Assembly (NCBI GenBank): GCA_023409975.1
Contig: JAEYQO010000059.1
Coordinates: 1 to 13,113, forward strand
DNA from: Bacteroidota bacterium
GTDB lineage: Bacteria > Bacteroidota > Bacteroidia > Chitinophagales > Chitinophagaceae
DNA: 13,113 bases
Direction of reading: 5' to 3'
The position numbers and the translations under genes are program-made. Shown piece after piece: positions 6,223 through 13,113 of this stretch. The first letter of the stretch is position 1. Every line of letters starts with the position of its first letter. A model generated the notes under the pieces. It worked only from the letters and a program-made list of their open reading frames with translations, was not told the origin of the DNA and ran no database searches.

Positions 6223-9200
6223 TTAATTCCGGTTTGAATCCTCTATTTCCACATTTTTCAACATTGCTGTACCTACAAGCGCTGGTGCAGGACCTGCCTT
6301 TGTTGTTACCCTGTTCTTTGTTTTCCTGCCCATCCCTGCAAACAATACGTAAAGACCGGGAACAATTATGATCCCGAAAAGGGTGCCTGTCAACATACCT
6401 CCCGCAGCCGCAGTGCCAATGGAACGGTTACCCATGGCACCTGCACCTGAAGCCATGCAAAGCGGAATCAACCCGGCTATAAATGCAAAAGAGGTCATCA
6501 GAATTGGTCGGAGTCGCGATGCCGCCCCCTGTACCGCGGCTTCGAGAACTGAAGCTCCTTCCTTATTTCTCTGAATGGCAAACTCCACAATGAGTATAGC
6601 GTTCTTCCCCAGCAAACCTATCAGCATGACCAGGGCCACCTGCGCGTAAATATTATTCTCCAGTCCTGCGAGTTTAAGGAACAGAAAGGAGCCAAAGATG
6701 CCGGTAGGCAGTGACAGGATCACGGGTAGTGGAAGCAGGAAGCTCTCGTACTGTGCGGCCAGCAGCAGATAGACGAATACCAGACAAATAATGAAAATGA
6801 AAATTGTCTGACTCCCCGATGCGATCTGCTCGCGGGTGATTCCCGACCACTCGATATCATACCCCCTGGGCAACGATTCCTTTGCGATCTGCTCCACAGC
6901 GGCGATAGCATCGCCGGAACTAAAGCTGCCTTCGGCTTCACCGTTGATCATTGCCGATGTGTACATATTGTAGCGATTCAGTTGCTCGGGACCATAGACC
7001 CGCTCCATTCTGATAAAGTTGGAATAGGGTACCATCTCGCCATGCTTATTCTTCACGTAGAGATTCAGCACGTCTTCCGGCTGTGCCCTGTACTGTGGAG
7101 CAGCCTGCAGCATCACCTTGTACATCTGCCCAAAGCGGATGAAGTTGGTGGTATAGTAACTACCCAGTAGCGTCTGCAAGGTGGAAAGTGCATTCTCTAC
7201 TGTAACCCCCTTTTTGGCGGCCATTTCCTGGTCGACATGTATCAGGTACTGGGGAAAATTGGGATCAAATCCCGTGAATACATTGTGTACGGAATCCGAG
7301 GCCTCAAGGGCTGCAATAAAATCTGTCGCAACCGTGGAGAGCTTCTCCAGATCCTCGCTGCCTGTTTTGTCAAGCAGTCGTAATTCGAAACCACTGGCGT
7401 TTCCAAAACCAGGTACGGTAGGAGGGGGATAGAACTGGATGCTCGCATCAGTCACCTCCTTCGTCCGAAGCTCCAGTTCACGGATTGTTTCTGAAAGACT
7501 CTGGTCCCGTTCATCCCAGGGCTTCAGGTTGATCATACCCATACCATAGGAAGCCCCTGCCACATCACTCATCAGAGAGAAGCCGGCGAGGGTTGAAACA
7601 GACTCCACCTCATCCATATCGGTAGTCAGTTGCTGAATCTCATTGAGTACATTCTCTGTGCGTTCCAGTGTTGCCCCGGGTGGTGTAGTCACATTGACGT
7701 AGATCATTCCCTGATCCTCATCCGGTATGAACCCTGAAGGAAGTATGGCGTTAAAACCCCAGGTCGCGAAGAAGAAAAGGATCAACATAGCAAACGTGAG
7801 GGTTCGCCTGGGTGCTATGTTCCGGATCAGACCGGCGTATCGACCTGCAAGCTTGTTATAACCCTCGTTGAACCAGTGAAAGAACCGGGACAGAGGTCCT
7901 TTATTGGCCGTCTGATCAGGATGCTTCAGCATGATGGCACAAAGAGCCGGTGTCAGCGTCACGGCATTGATCCCCGAGATTACAATAGCTATGGCCAGTG
8001 TCAGGGAGAACTGTCGATAGAAAATCCCGACCGGTCCCTCCATGAAAGCCACGGGAACAAACACAGCAGACATTACAAGAGTTATGGCGATAAGCGCACC
8101 ACTGATCTCCCGCATGGCCTGTATGGTAGCCTGGAGTGGAGGGAGGTGTTCCTCCGTCATCTTCGCATGCACTGCTTCCACCACCACAATGGCATTATCA
8201 ACGACAATACCGATTGCCAGTACCAGGGCGAAAAGTGTCAGCAGGTTGATAGAGAAGCCAAACTGCTGCATGAAAAATAATGTTCCGATTAGCGCTACCG
8301 GTGCGGCAAGCGCTGGTATCAGTGTCGATCTGAAGTCCTGAAGGAAAATGAATACCACGATGAACACCAGCAGGAATGCTTCCACCAGTGTTTTTAGTAC
8401 TTCATAGACGGAAGCATCCAGAAAGCGGGACACGTCGTAGCTGATATTGTAAGTCATTCCGGGAGGAAAGGATGACTCTTTCAGCTCTGCCATACGAGAC
8501 TTGATATTGGCGATGACTTCCCGGGCATTAGAGCCGGGCCGCTGCTTAATCATGATCGAAGCAGAAGGCCTTCCATCCGTCATCGAAGTCATATCATAAT
8601 CCAGGGATCCGAATTCGATATCGGCGATATCCTTTAACCGGAGTATGGAGCCATCAGGTTCTGCCCGCAGTATGATATCGCGATACTCTTCCGGTGTGGT
8701 GTACTTCCCTGTATATTTCAGTACGTACTGCAGCGGTTGCACATTCTTATCTGAGCTCTCCCCCGTCTTTCCCGGGGCGGCTTCGATATTCTGGGCACGT
8801 ATAGCTTCAATAATTTCCTCCGTCGAGATCTCGTAGGCATTCAGCCTTGCCGGTTTCAACCAGACCCGCATGGCATAATCCCTTGCACCCATGATATCAG
8901 CAAAGCCTACGCCCTCAATTCGCTTCAGCTCCTTCAGAACATTGATATCCGCGAAATTGTAGATGAACATTTCATCATGCGCAGTATCATCGCTCAGGAC
9001 ATTGAGGTACATCAGCATGCTGTTCACCTCTTTTTCTGTTACGACCCCTGCTTTGATGACCTCTTCAGGCAATTCATCAATGACAGTAGATACCCGGTTT
9101 TGAACATTGACTGCCGCAACATCCGGATCAGTTCCTACTTTGAAGAACACCTGGATAACGGTCATGCCGTTGTTACTCGTCACGGTAGACATGTAGGTCA

Positions 9201-9423
9201 TGCCTGGCACCCCGTTGATGGCTCGCTCGAGTGGTGTAGCTACTGCTTTAGTACAGACCTCTGCGTTCGCACCCTGATAGTTGGCAGTGACGATGACAGA
9301 GGGCGGAACGATATCCGGAAACTGCGTAACGGGAAGCTGAAACAGGGCAAGCACTCCCAGCAGAACAATTATCAATGATATCACCAGCGACAAGACCGGT
9401 CGCCGGATAAACTTTTCAAACAT
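6223..9423 (-). CDS. RND/HAE1-family multidrug efflux permease (AcrB-like)
   Basis: This 1066-residue proton-driven pump matches AcrB in length and layout: TM1 at about 10-30, a large periplasmic loop (30-335), TM2-6 (340-500), TM7 (about 541-560), a second loop (560-870), and TM8-12 (870-1030). Landmarks are RRPVLSLVISL at the N-terminus, VATPLERAINGVPGM (61-75), DFRSTLIP (363-370), LPSGFIPDEDQG (561-572), AQYESFLLPLP (890-900), GLLGKNAILIVEF (936-948) and LRPILMTS (971-978). Lys940 and Thr977 of the proton relay are present. The relay motif in TM4 reads VVDNAIVVVE: Asp409 is kept, but the second acidic position is Asn410. It is the middle gene of the adaptor-permease-channel operon: 37 bases after the adaptor gene and 24 bases before the channel gene. 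The HAE1 sequence features favour organic drug-like substrates over metals. Confidence 0.96.
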   Translation of the reverse strand: MFEKFIRRPVLSLVISLIIVLLGVLALFQLPVTQFPDIVPPSVIVTANYQGANAEVCTKAVATPLERAINGVPGMTYMSTVTSNNGMTVIQVFFKVGTDPDVAAVNVQNRVSTVIDELPEEVIKAGVVTEKEVNSMLMYLNVLSDDTAHDEMFIYNFADINVLKELKRIEGVGFADIMGARDYAMRVWLKPARLNAYEISTEEIIEAIRAQNIEAAPGKTGESSDKNVQPLQYVLKYTGKYTTPEEYRDIILRAEPDGSILRLKDIADIEFGSLDYDMTSMTDGRPSASIMIKQRPGSNAREVIANIKSRMAELKESSFPPGMTYNISYDVSRFLDASVYEVLKTLVEAFLLVFIVVFIFLQDFRSTLIPALAAPVALIGTLFFMQQFGFSINLLTLFALVLAIGIVVDNAIVVVEAVHAKMTEEHLPPLQATIQAMREISGALIAITLVMSAVFVPVAFMEGPVGIFYRQFSLTLAIAIVISGINAVTLTPALCAIMLKHPDQTANKGPLSRFFHWFNEGYNKLAGRYAGLIRNIAPRRTLTFAMLILFFFATWGFNAILPSGFIPDEDQGMIYVNVTTPPGATLERTENVLNEIQQLTTDMDEVESVSTLAGFSLMSDVAGASYGMGMINLKPWDERDQSLSETIRELELRTKEVTDASIQFYPPPTVPGFGNASGFELRLLDKTGSEDLEKLSTVATDFIAALEASDSVHNVFTGFDPNFPQYLIHVDQEMAAKKGVTVENALSTLQTLLGSYYTTNFIRFGQMYKVMLQAAPQYRAQPEDVLNLYVKNKHGEMVPYSNFIRMERVYGPEQLNRYNMYTSAMINGEAEGSFSSGDAIAAVEQIAKESLPRGYDIEWSGITREQIASGSQTIFIFIICLVFVYLLLAAQYESFLLPLPVILSLPTGIFGSFLFLKLAGLENNIYAQVALVMLIGLLGKNAILIVEFAIQRNKEGASVLEAAVQGAASRLRPILMTSFAFIAGLIPLCMASGAGAMGNRSIGTAAAGGMLTGTLFGIIIVPGLYVLFAGMGRKTKNRVTTKAGPAPALVGTAMLKNVEIEDSNRN

Positions 9424-9460
9424 TTCTTAAATGGTTTAAAGAACCGCGATGAACCAATAA

Positions 9461-10588
9461 CTATAACACAGTGATCTGCTGGGCAGTGTCCAGCTGAATG
9501 ATCTTCGGCGTTACGACCATGCCTTCGCGGATGTTCTGAATGCCCTCATACACTACCCGCTCACCTTCTAGCAGTCCGGACTCTAAAACGTAGAGATCAT
9601 TGATCCTTGCTTCCGGAACAATACCGCGAACCTTTACCGTATTTCCCTCATCAACGACAAAGACATAATTCTTGTCCTGGATCTCGAATACCGCCTTTTG
9701 AGGCAGCACCAGGGCATCTTCAAGCTCGTTCGTCAATTGCACCTTTCCGGAGGCTCCATGCTTCAGAAGAAATTGAGGATTGGGGAACCTGGCCCGGAAG
9801 GCGATAGAACCGGTGCTCTCATGGATCTCGCTTACGATCGTTTCTATTCTACCCTGAAGATCATAGTGGCTACCGTCAGCCAGTATCAAGCTGACAGCAG
9901 CATGATGGTTCTCGTTGCTGGCTTCTCTCGAGCGGAGGTAGTTCAGGTATTCCCCTTCAGAGATGTTGAAATAGGCGTAAACAGAACTGATATCGGTCAC
10001 AGAGGTGATCAGCGTACCCTCCTCCAGCAGACTTCCGACCTTTAGGGGAATTCTGTCGATCACTCCATCGAAAGGAGCACGGATCTGCGTATATGAAAGT
10101 CTGTTTTTAGCATGCCTTAGTGCAGCCTCCGCTTCCTCGATTCTTGCCCGCATGGCTCTCAGCTTTGCCTGTGCTACATCCAGTTCCGTTTCTGAGATAA
10201 TGCGCTTTTGTACCAGTTTGGTTACCTTCTCTACCTCCAGCTCGGCTGAACGAGTCTCCGCAATAACGCTGTTGAGATTGGCCTTGCTTCGCGCCACATC
10301 TGCACGATACTCGGTATCGTTGATCGAAAAAAGGAGCTGCCCCTTTTTTACAAAGCGGCCTTCGTCTACATAGATCCGCTCCAGGAAACCCGGCACACGA
10401 CTCCTTAACTCTACATACTGCACTGCCTGAATGTCGGCAACATAGTTCTTCGATAGATGAACATCCTTTTCGAGGACACTGATCACCGGTATATCCGGTG
10501 AGGTAGCAGTTTGTTCTGTCTTTTTGCTTTGGGTGCAGCTCGTAGTGACTAACGCTGCAAAAGAATAAAGTAGGTACTTGCGGTACAT
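9461..10588 (-). CDS. Periplasmic adaptor (membrane fusion protein) of the RND pump, AcrA-like lipoprotein
   Basis: This 375-residue protein bridges the permease and the outer-membrane channel. A short lipoprotein signal peptide ends at Cys18 (Val-Thr-Thr-Ser-Cys). The two halves of the lipoyl/barrel-sandwich domain lie at about 57-92 (ELRSRVPGFLERIYVDEGRFVKKG region) and 164-198 (LSYTQIRAPFDGVIDRI). Between them, residues 95-163 are a charged Ala/Glu-rich coiled-coil hairpin. A beta-barrel (about 200-290) and a membrane-proximal domain (290-360, ending with GLLEGERVVYEGIQNIREG) follow. The ATG at 10588 gives a proper lipoprotein signal. It is the first pump gene, with 37 bases to the permease. 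The start is only six bases after the final arm of a large inverted repeat (10595-10666), so its translation may be affected by RNA folding. No typical promoter is seen directly in front of it. Confidence 0.95.
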   Translation of the reverse strand: MYRKYLLYSFAALVTTSCTQSKKTEQTATSPDIPVISVLEKDVHLSKNYVADIQAVQYVELRSRVPGFLERIYVDEGRFVKKGQLLFSINDTEYRADVARSKANLNSVIAETRSAELEVEKVTKLVQKRIISETELDVAQAKLRAMRARIEEAEAALRHAKNRLSYTQIRAPFDGVIDRIPLKVGSLLEEGTLITSVTDISSVYAYFNISEGEYLNYLRSREASNENHHAAVSLILADGSHYDLQGRIETIVSEIHESTGSIAFRARFPNPQFLLKHGASGKVQLTNELEDALVLPQKAVFEIQDKNYVFVVDEGNTVKVRGIVPEARINDLYVLESGLLEGERVVYEGIQNIREGMVVTPKIIQLDTAQQITVL

Positions 10589-10594
10589 AATGAT

Positions 10595-10666
10595 CCGTTC
10601 TGTTGTTAATGAAAGCAGTTAGATAATCCGGCGGGACCGGTATTTGGTTCTAACTGCTCAGAACGG
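10595..10666 (-). repeat. Long nested inverted repeat in the leader of the efflux adaptor gene
   Basis: Two nested perfect repeats occur here. The inner arms are AGCAGTTAGA (10614-10623) and TCTAACTGCT (10649-10658). The outer arms are CCGTTCTG (10595-10602) and CAGAACGG (10659-10666). On the right the arms are contiguous; on the left 11 bases (10603-10613) would bulge out. Inside the 25-base loop, CCGG (10628-10631) can pair with CCGG (10637-10640). The RNA of the minus strand would cover the last codons and TGA of the upstream small gene and end six bases before the adaptor ATG. There is no T-run, so a simple terminator is unlikely. Confidence 0.6.
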
Positions 10667-11041
10667 TGTCAGCCTGAAGAGAAAAAGATAATTGCCAGGC
10701 TTTAACTGAAAAGCCTGTGAATAGAGTTTTTTAAACAGATAAGGACTCCAGTTCGCTGACAGAACTGCGGTAAAGGTCTCCTGCACCTTCCGACCGAATT
10801 GTTTACACAATTTCAGGCGAAACACGAGCTGGTGCTTCTTCACGAATTCTTCTTCAACTTTGAAGCTTGTGGGGGAAGACTTCGCGGCAGCCCTGTATCC
10901 TGGCACAGTATGCTTCTCCGTTTCATCAAAAATGCCCTGCGTGTGCATACTATAGAAGCAGGCAATTGTCGCCATGAAAGCAACAAAAGCGAAAGCGTTT
11001 CTAAAGATGCGCCACCGGGTATTTCGAATTAATCTGAGCAT
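10658..11041 (-). CDS. Small membrane-anchored protein of unknown function, leads the efflux operon
   Basis: This 127-residue protein has a basic start (MLRLIRNTRWRIFRN), one hydrophobic segment at about 14-31 that is either a membrane anchor or an uncleaved signal, and a polar, lysine-rich remainder. The C-terminal stretch is aromatic (NYLFLFRLTPF) and ends in Phe. I do not recognise the family. It could be chance, but three things favour a real gene: it fills the space on the operon strand, a good -7 box (TAGTTTTG) lies 15 bases before its ATG, and its composition looks protein-like. The stop is 69 bases before the adaptor gene and falls within the large inverted repeat. If real, it is the first gene of the efflux transcript and could act as an accessory or sensor protein of the pump; that role is speculation. 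Confidence 0.55.
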   Translation of the reverse strand: MLRLIRNTRWRIFRNAFAFVAFMATIACFYSMHTQGIFDETEKHTVPGYRAAAKSSPTSFKVEEEFVKKHQLVFRLKLCKQFGRKVQETFTAVLSANWSPYLFKKLYSQAFQLKPGNYLFLFRLTPF

Positions 11042-11055
11042 AGCTACCGGAGCTG

Positions 11056-11063
11056 CAAAACTA
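11056..11063 (-). promoter_or_regulatory. Candidate -7 promoter box for the small gene and efflux operon
   Basis: The minus strand reads TAGTTTTG, a perfect match to the Bacteroidota -7 consensus TAnnTTTG. It lies 14 bases before the ATG at 11041. No TTG is found at the proper -33 distance, so the call is tentative. If right, the transcript would have a very short leader and would run into the pump genes. Confidence 0.4.
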
Positions 11064-11244
11064 TCGTAAATAAGGAATCGGAATGTTAAAAGAATCAGAA
11101 GGGAATCAGGCAGGGGGAGTTCACCGGATCACATGACGAATATTACGATGCCCAATGATACGCATCACATCACAACTCATACAGAATACTGAATTTTACT
11201 ACCGTCGCAAATAGTATTCACCCCCCATCAGCAGCAGAAAGTAC

Positions 11245-11550
11245 ATGAATAATAACAAACACCTGCGTTGGTTTACCGGTTCCTTACTGGCCATTGTAGC
11301 CATCAATGCCTTCCTGGGGGGCTGGTATGGGCTGGCAGGGGCTGAGAATGTCCCGCTGGAATGGCTGGAAGGCAGTCCCTTCACAAACTATGTTATTCCC
11401 AGCCTTATCCTGATCGTAGCCGTAGGTTTCAGTTCAATGATCGCTGCCATCCTGGTATTCCGAAATCATAAAAAGGCAAGACTAGCCGCGCAACTCGCAG
11501 GAGTCATTATGCTGATCTGGATTGGTGCTCAGGTTTCGATCATTGGATAG
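11245..11550 (+). pseudogene. Small multi-pass membrane protein, probably frameshifted near its 3' end
   Basis: The open frame encodes 101 residues with three hydrophobic segments at about 10-31, 49-72 and 79-99, joined by a loop holding VPLEWLEGSPFTNYVIP (36-52) and a basic turn (RNHKKAR). It ends at TAG immediately after ...VSIIG. In the next frame, directly past this stop, the DNA reads V-S-W-L-Q-P followed by a hydrophobic stretch and a basic end (LRLRK) before a double stop at 11622. Restoring one base in the TAG (for example TAT or TAC for Tyr) would join both parts into a 126-residue protein with four membrane segments. I infer a one-base deletion, or a sequencing error. The family is unknown to me by name; it resembles small hydrophobic hypothetical proteins of Bacteroidota. 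The ATG at 11245 is the natural start. Confidence 0.7.
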
Positions 11551-11624
11551 TAAGCTGGTTACAACCCGCTATCGCGCTTTCGGGCCTGATAACTTTCCTG
11601 GCGGCTTTAAGACTAAGAAAATAA
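11550..11624 (+). other. Out-of-frame C-terminal part of the small membrane protein
   Basis: Reading codons from 11550 gives 24 residues, V-S-W-L-Q-P-A-I-A-L-S then a hydrophobic run ending in LRLRK, followed by TAA TAA at 11622-11627. It lacks its own start codon and looks like the fourth transmembrane segment and positively charged tail of the protein encoded by 11245-11550. It would be reached by restoring a single missing base near 11548-11550. Confidence 0.6.
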
Positions 11625-11641
11625 TAAGAGGAGGAGAATAG

Positions 11642-11672
11642 AAAAAGCGGCCGGTACTACCGAGCCGCTTTT
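11642..11672. terminator. Bidirectional terminator shared by tRNA-Phe and the small membrane gene
   Basis: AAAAGCGGC (11643-11651) pairs with GCCGCTTTT (11664-11672). An inner stem CGGT (11652-11655) / ACCG (11659-11662) continues the hairpin, with a bulged A at 11663 and loop ACT. It has A-runs on the left and T-runs on the right, so it can end the tRNA transcript (minus) and the gene at 11245 (plus). Confidence 0.85.
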
Positions 11673-11675
11673 CTG

Positions 11676-11748
11676 TGGTGTGGGGCGGGATCGAACCGCC
11701 GACACAAGGATTTTCAGTCCTTTGCTCTACCAACTGAGCTACCGCACC
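11676..11748 (-). tRNA. tRNA-Phe (anticodon GAA)
   Basis: The minus strand folds as a complete 73-base cloverleaf. It has acceptor GGTGCGG, D-arm GCTC/GAGC with the AGTTGGTA loop, anticodon stem AAGGA/TCCTT with loop CTGAAAA (anticodon GAA, so Phe), variable loop GTGTC, T-arm GGCGG-TTCGATC-CCGCC, acceptor 3' side CCACACC and discriminator A. CCA is not encoded and must be added after transcription. One acceptor pair is unusual: C at position 5 (11744) faces A at position 68 (11681). A canonical promoter lies just upstream and a terminator just downstream, so it is an independent single-gene unit. Confidence 0.96.
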
Positions 11749-11760
11749 GTTTTGGGATGG

Positions 11761-11791
11761 CAAAAATAAGACGAATCACCAGATTTCCAAA
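11761..11791 (-). promoter_or_regulatory. Canonical Bacteroidota promoter of tRNA-Phe
   Basis: On the minus strand a TTTG (11791-11788) is followed after 19 bases by TATTTTTG (11768-11761), a perfect TAnnTTTG -7 box. The -7 box ends 12 bases before the first tRNA base at 11748, which suits a short 5' leader. Confidence 0.8.
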
Positions 11792-11804
11792 AATGACTTG
11801 ATAA

Positions 11805-13113
11805 TTATTGTTTCATAATCTTTCGGGACGATTCTCTGCCCTCCGGTGATACCATTCTCAGCGTGTAACTTCCTGCAGGAAGGGATTTGATATCGAGGGT
11901 ATTATCCTTGCCGGTAAACCTTCCTGCATTGACGATTTTCCCCATGACGTCTATCAGATTATAGGCATACGCGCTGCCTGCAACCAGGGAGGGAATCCTG
12001 ATGGTCAGCTGACCGGATGTTGGATTCGGGTATACCGCCCATTCTTCCTGGTTTGTGATTGAAGCGACAGTATTGACGTTAGGATCATAGAGTTCTATAA
12101 TCCTGTCTTCCAGTGCACCCGTTCCGGATGCACTGGAGTTACTGGTGGAAATGAAGATCCGGCCATCGGGTGCAATGCAGAGATCTCTCAGTCTACCGAA
12201 ATTAATTCCAGCAATCTCTGTGGTGCTGATAACTGAATCAAAATTGCTGTTCAACTGCAATTGATACAATGACTGGTCCTTCAGCGTAACCATCAGAATG
12301 GAATTGGCCAGGCCCGGGAACATGCTATGATCATAGTAATCGATGCCGCCAACTGCAATGGTGGGCGTCCAGGCAACGAGTGGCTCCACCACATTAGAGT
12401 CGTTACAGAAATCGATTTCACTCTGCGTATTACAGAAACCCCTGACCTCTGGCCAGCCGTAATTCCTGCCCTTCAGAATGATGTTCAGCTCATCATCACT
12501 GGAAGGGCCGTGTTCGGAGCTATAAAGCCTGTTGTTGGCATAAACAAGACCCTGCGCGTTCCGATGCCCCCATGACCAGAGCGGACTACCGGATATGGGA
12601 TTATCATTGGGTATAGTTCCATCAAGATTGATACGAAGGACTTTCCCATTCAGCGAGCTAATATCTTGTGGTAATGATTGGTCGGCGGCATCACCCGTTG
12701 TGATGATCAGCTTGTCGCCTACGATCACGAGGCGGCAGCCATTATGAATACCCGCTCCCTGGATATCGTCTACAAGTGTTAGAGGGGCAGTGAGTGTGCT
12801 TCCCGAGTAGGTGTACCTTACCACCTTAACCCTGGAGCTCCCCTGACTGAAATTGTACGCGACGAAAATGTGGGGTGTGGCGGGAAAATCAGGATGAAGT
12901 ACCAGCCCCATCATACCGCCTTCGTTCTGAACAAGTGTCTGTGGCTCGTGATAAACAGTATCGAGTTGGCCGCTCACTGGTTCCAGCCTGCAGATATATC
13001 CATTCTTCTGTGTGAACCAGATGTGGTCGTCCGGGCCCCATACAAGTTCCCAGGGAATGAACAAATCGTCCGCTACCACCCGGCTGGTCATCTGACTTTG
13101 AGCGGAATGGCAA
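11805..13113 (-). CDS. Secreted PQQ-dependent glucose/sorbosone dehydrogenase-like protein with type IX sorting domain (5' end outside window)
   Basis: At least 428 residues, numbered here from the Met at 13091, are visible. The frame stays open past it to the right edge with S-A-Q-S-Q, which looks like the end of a signal peptide, so the true start lies outside. Residues about 1-335 form the six-bladed beta-propeller of the GSDH family: His116 (GIHNGCRL) corresponds to the catalytic base, GHRNAQGL (175-182) and SEHGPSSDDELN (192-203) are signature cofactor and metal-site motifs, and FGRLRDL (298-304) carries the later arginines. Relatives oxidise sugars or aldoses with PQQ in the periplasm or outside the cell; the substrate here is unknown. 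Residues 351-428 (WAVYPNPTSG start, LPAGSYTLRM near the end, basic RKIMKQ tail) form a type A type IX secretion C-terminal domain, so the enzyme is probably exported to the surface. Confidence 0.93.
   Translation of the reverse strand, partial: CHSAQSQMTSRVVADDLFIPWELVWGPDDHIWFTQKNGYICRLEPVSGQLDTVYHEPQTLVQNEGGMMGLVLHPDFPATPHIFVAYNFSQGSSRVKVVRYTYSGSTLTAPLTLVDDIQGAGIHNGCRLVIVGDKLIITTGDAADQSLPQDISSLNGKVLRINLDGTIPNDNPISGSPLWSWGHRNAQGLVYANNRLYSSEHGPSSDDELNIILKGRNYGWPEVRGFCNTQSEIDFCNDSNVVEPLVAWTPTIAVGGIDYYDHSMFPGLANSILMVTLKDQSLYQLQLNSNFDSVISTTEIAGINFGRLRDLCIAPDGRIFISTSNSSASGTGALEDRIIELYDPNVNTVASITNQEEWAVYPNPTSGQLTIRIPSLVAGSAYAYNLIDVMGKIVNAGRFTGKDNTLDIKSLPAGSYTLRMVSPEGRESSRKIMKQ

Noticed and set aside
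7876..9378. Several plus-strand open frames of 99-134 codons
   Set aside because: All lie opposite the RND permease gene, whose frame is unambiguous.
10595..10666. Reading the large inverted repeat as a rho-independent terminator
   Set aside because: No T-run follows the stem on the minus strand, and the repeat ends almost at the adaptor start codon.
11536..11556. Programmed -1 ribosomal frameshift joining the two parts of the small membrane protein
   Set aside because: The frame relation would fit a -1 shift, but no slippery heptamer is present before the TAG, so a deletion or sequence error is simpler.
11569..11763. 64-codon open frame on the minus strand
   Set aside because: It runs through the tRNA-Phe gene and a terminator; it is a chance frame of the tRNA sequence.
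12889..13113. 74-codon open frame on the minus strand at the right edge
   Set aside because: It overlaps the clearly coding dehydrogenase frame and has no protein-like motif.

Overview
The window looks like chromosomal DNA of a Bacteroidota bacterium, most likely from the Chitinophagaceae (Chitinophaga-like). The support is a type IX secretion C-terminal sorting domain, Bacteroidota promoter boxes (TTTG / TAnnTTTG) with little use of Shine-Dalgarno sites, a PadR-PspC gene pair of the kind common in this phylum, and an MFP-RND-OMF efflux operon in which both the adaptor and the outer-membrane factor carry lipoprotein-type signal peptides. The genus is inferred from style, not proven.

Layout. 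Positions 1-226 hold no supported gene and end in an AT-rich promoter region. Positions 227-2729 (+) are a two-gene unit: a small outer-membrane beta-barrel protein and a 584-residue lipoprotein of unknown function, closed by a strong terminator. Positions 2904-3896 (+) are a PadR regulator and a short PspC-domain membrane protein, preceded by a clear palindrome that may be the autoregulatory operator. A bidirectional terminator at 3991-4021 separates this unit from a long block on the minus strand.

The minus-strand block, read from high to low coordinates, is: a small membrane-anchored protein of unknown function (11041-10658), a periplasmic adaptor (10588-9461), an RND/HAE1 permease (9423-6223), a TolC/NodT-type outer-membrane factor (6198-4768) and a DedA-family membrane protein (4734-4039). 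The three efflux proteins should form one tripartite pump across both membranes. The gap before the adaptor gene holds a long nested inverted repeat that would fold over the stop codon of the small upstream gene and the region just before the adaptor start. No TetR or AraC regulator is visible beside the pump.

To the right, a small multi-pass membrane protein (11245, +) appears broken by a one-base frameshift. It is followed by a shared terminator, a tRNA-Phe(GAA) on the minus strand with a textbook Bacteroidota promoter, and the 3' part of a glucose/sorbosone-dehydrogenase-type secreted enzyme with a type IX sorting tail, which runs off the right edge.

The most notable observations are the frameshifted membrane protein, the structured leader of the efflux operon, an Asp-to-Asn change at the second proton-relay position of the RND pump, the palindrome in front of padR, and an unpaired C5/A68 position in the tRNA-Phe acceptor stem. 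I see no CRISPR array, prophage, insertion sequence or obvious defence system.
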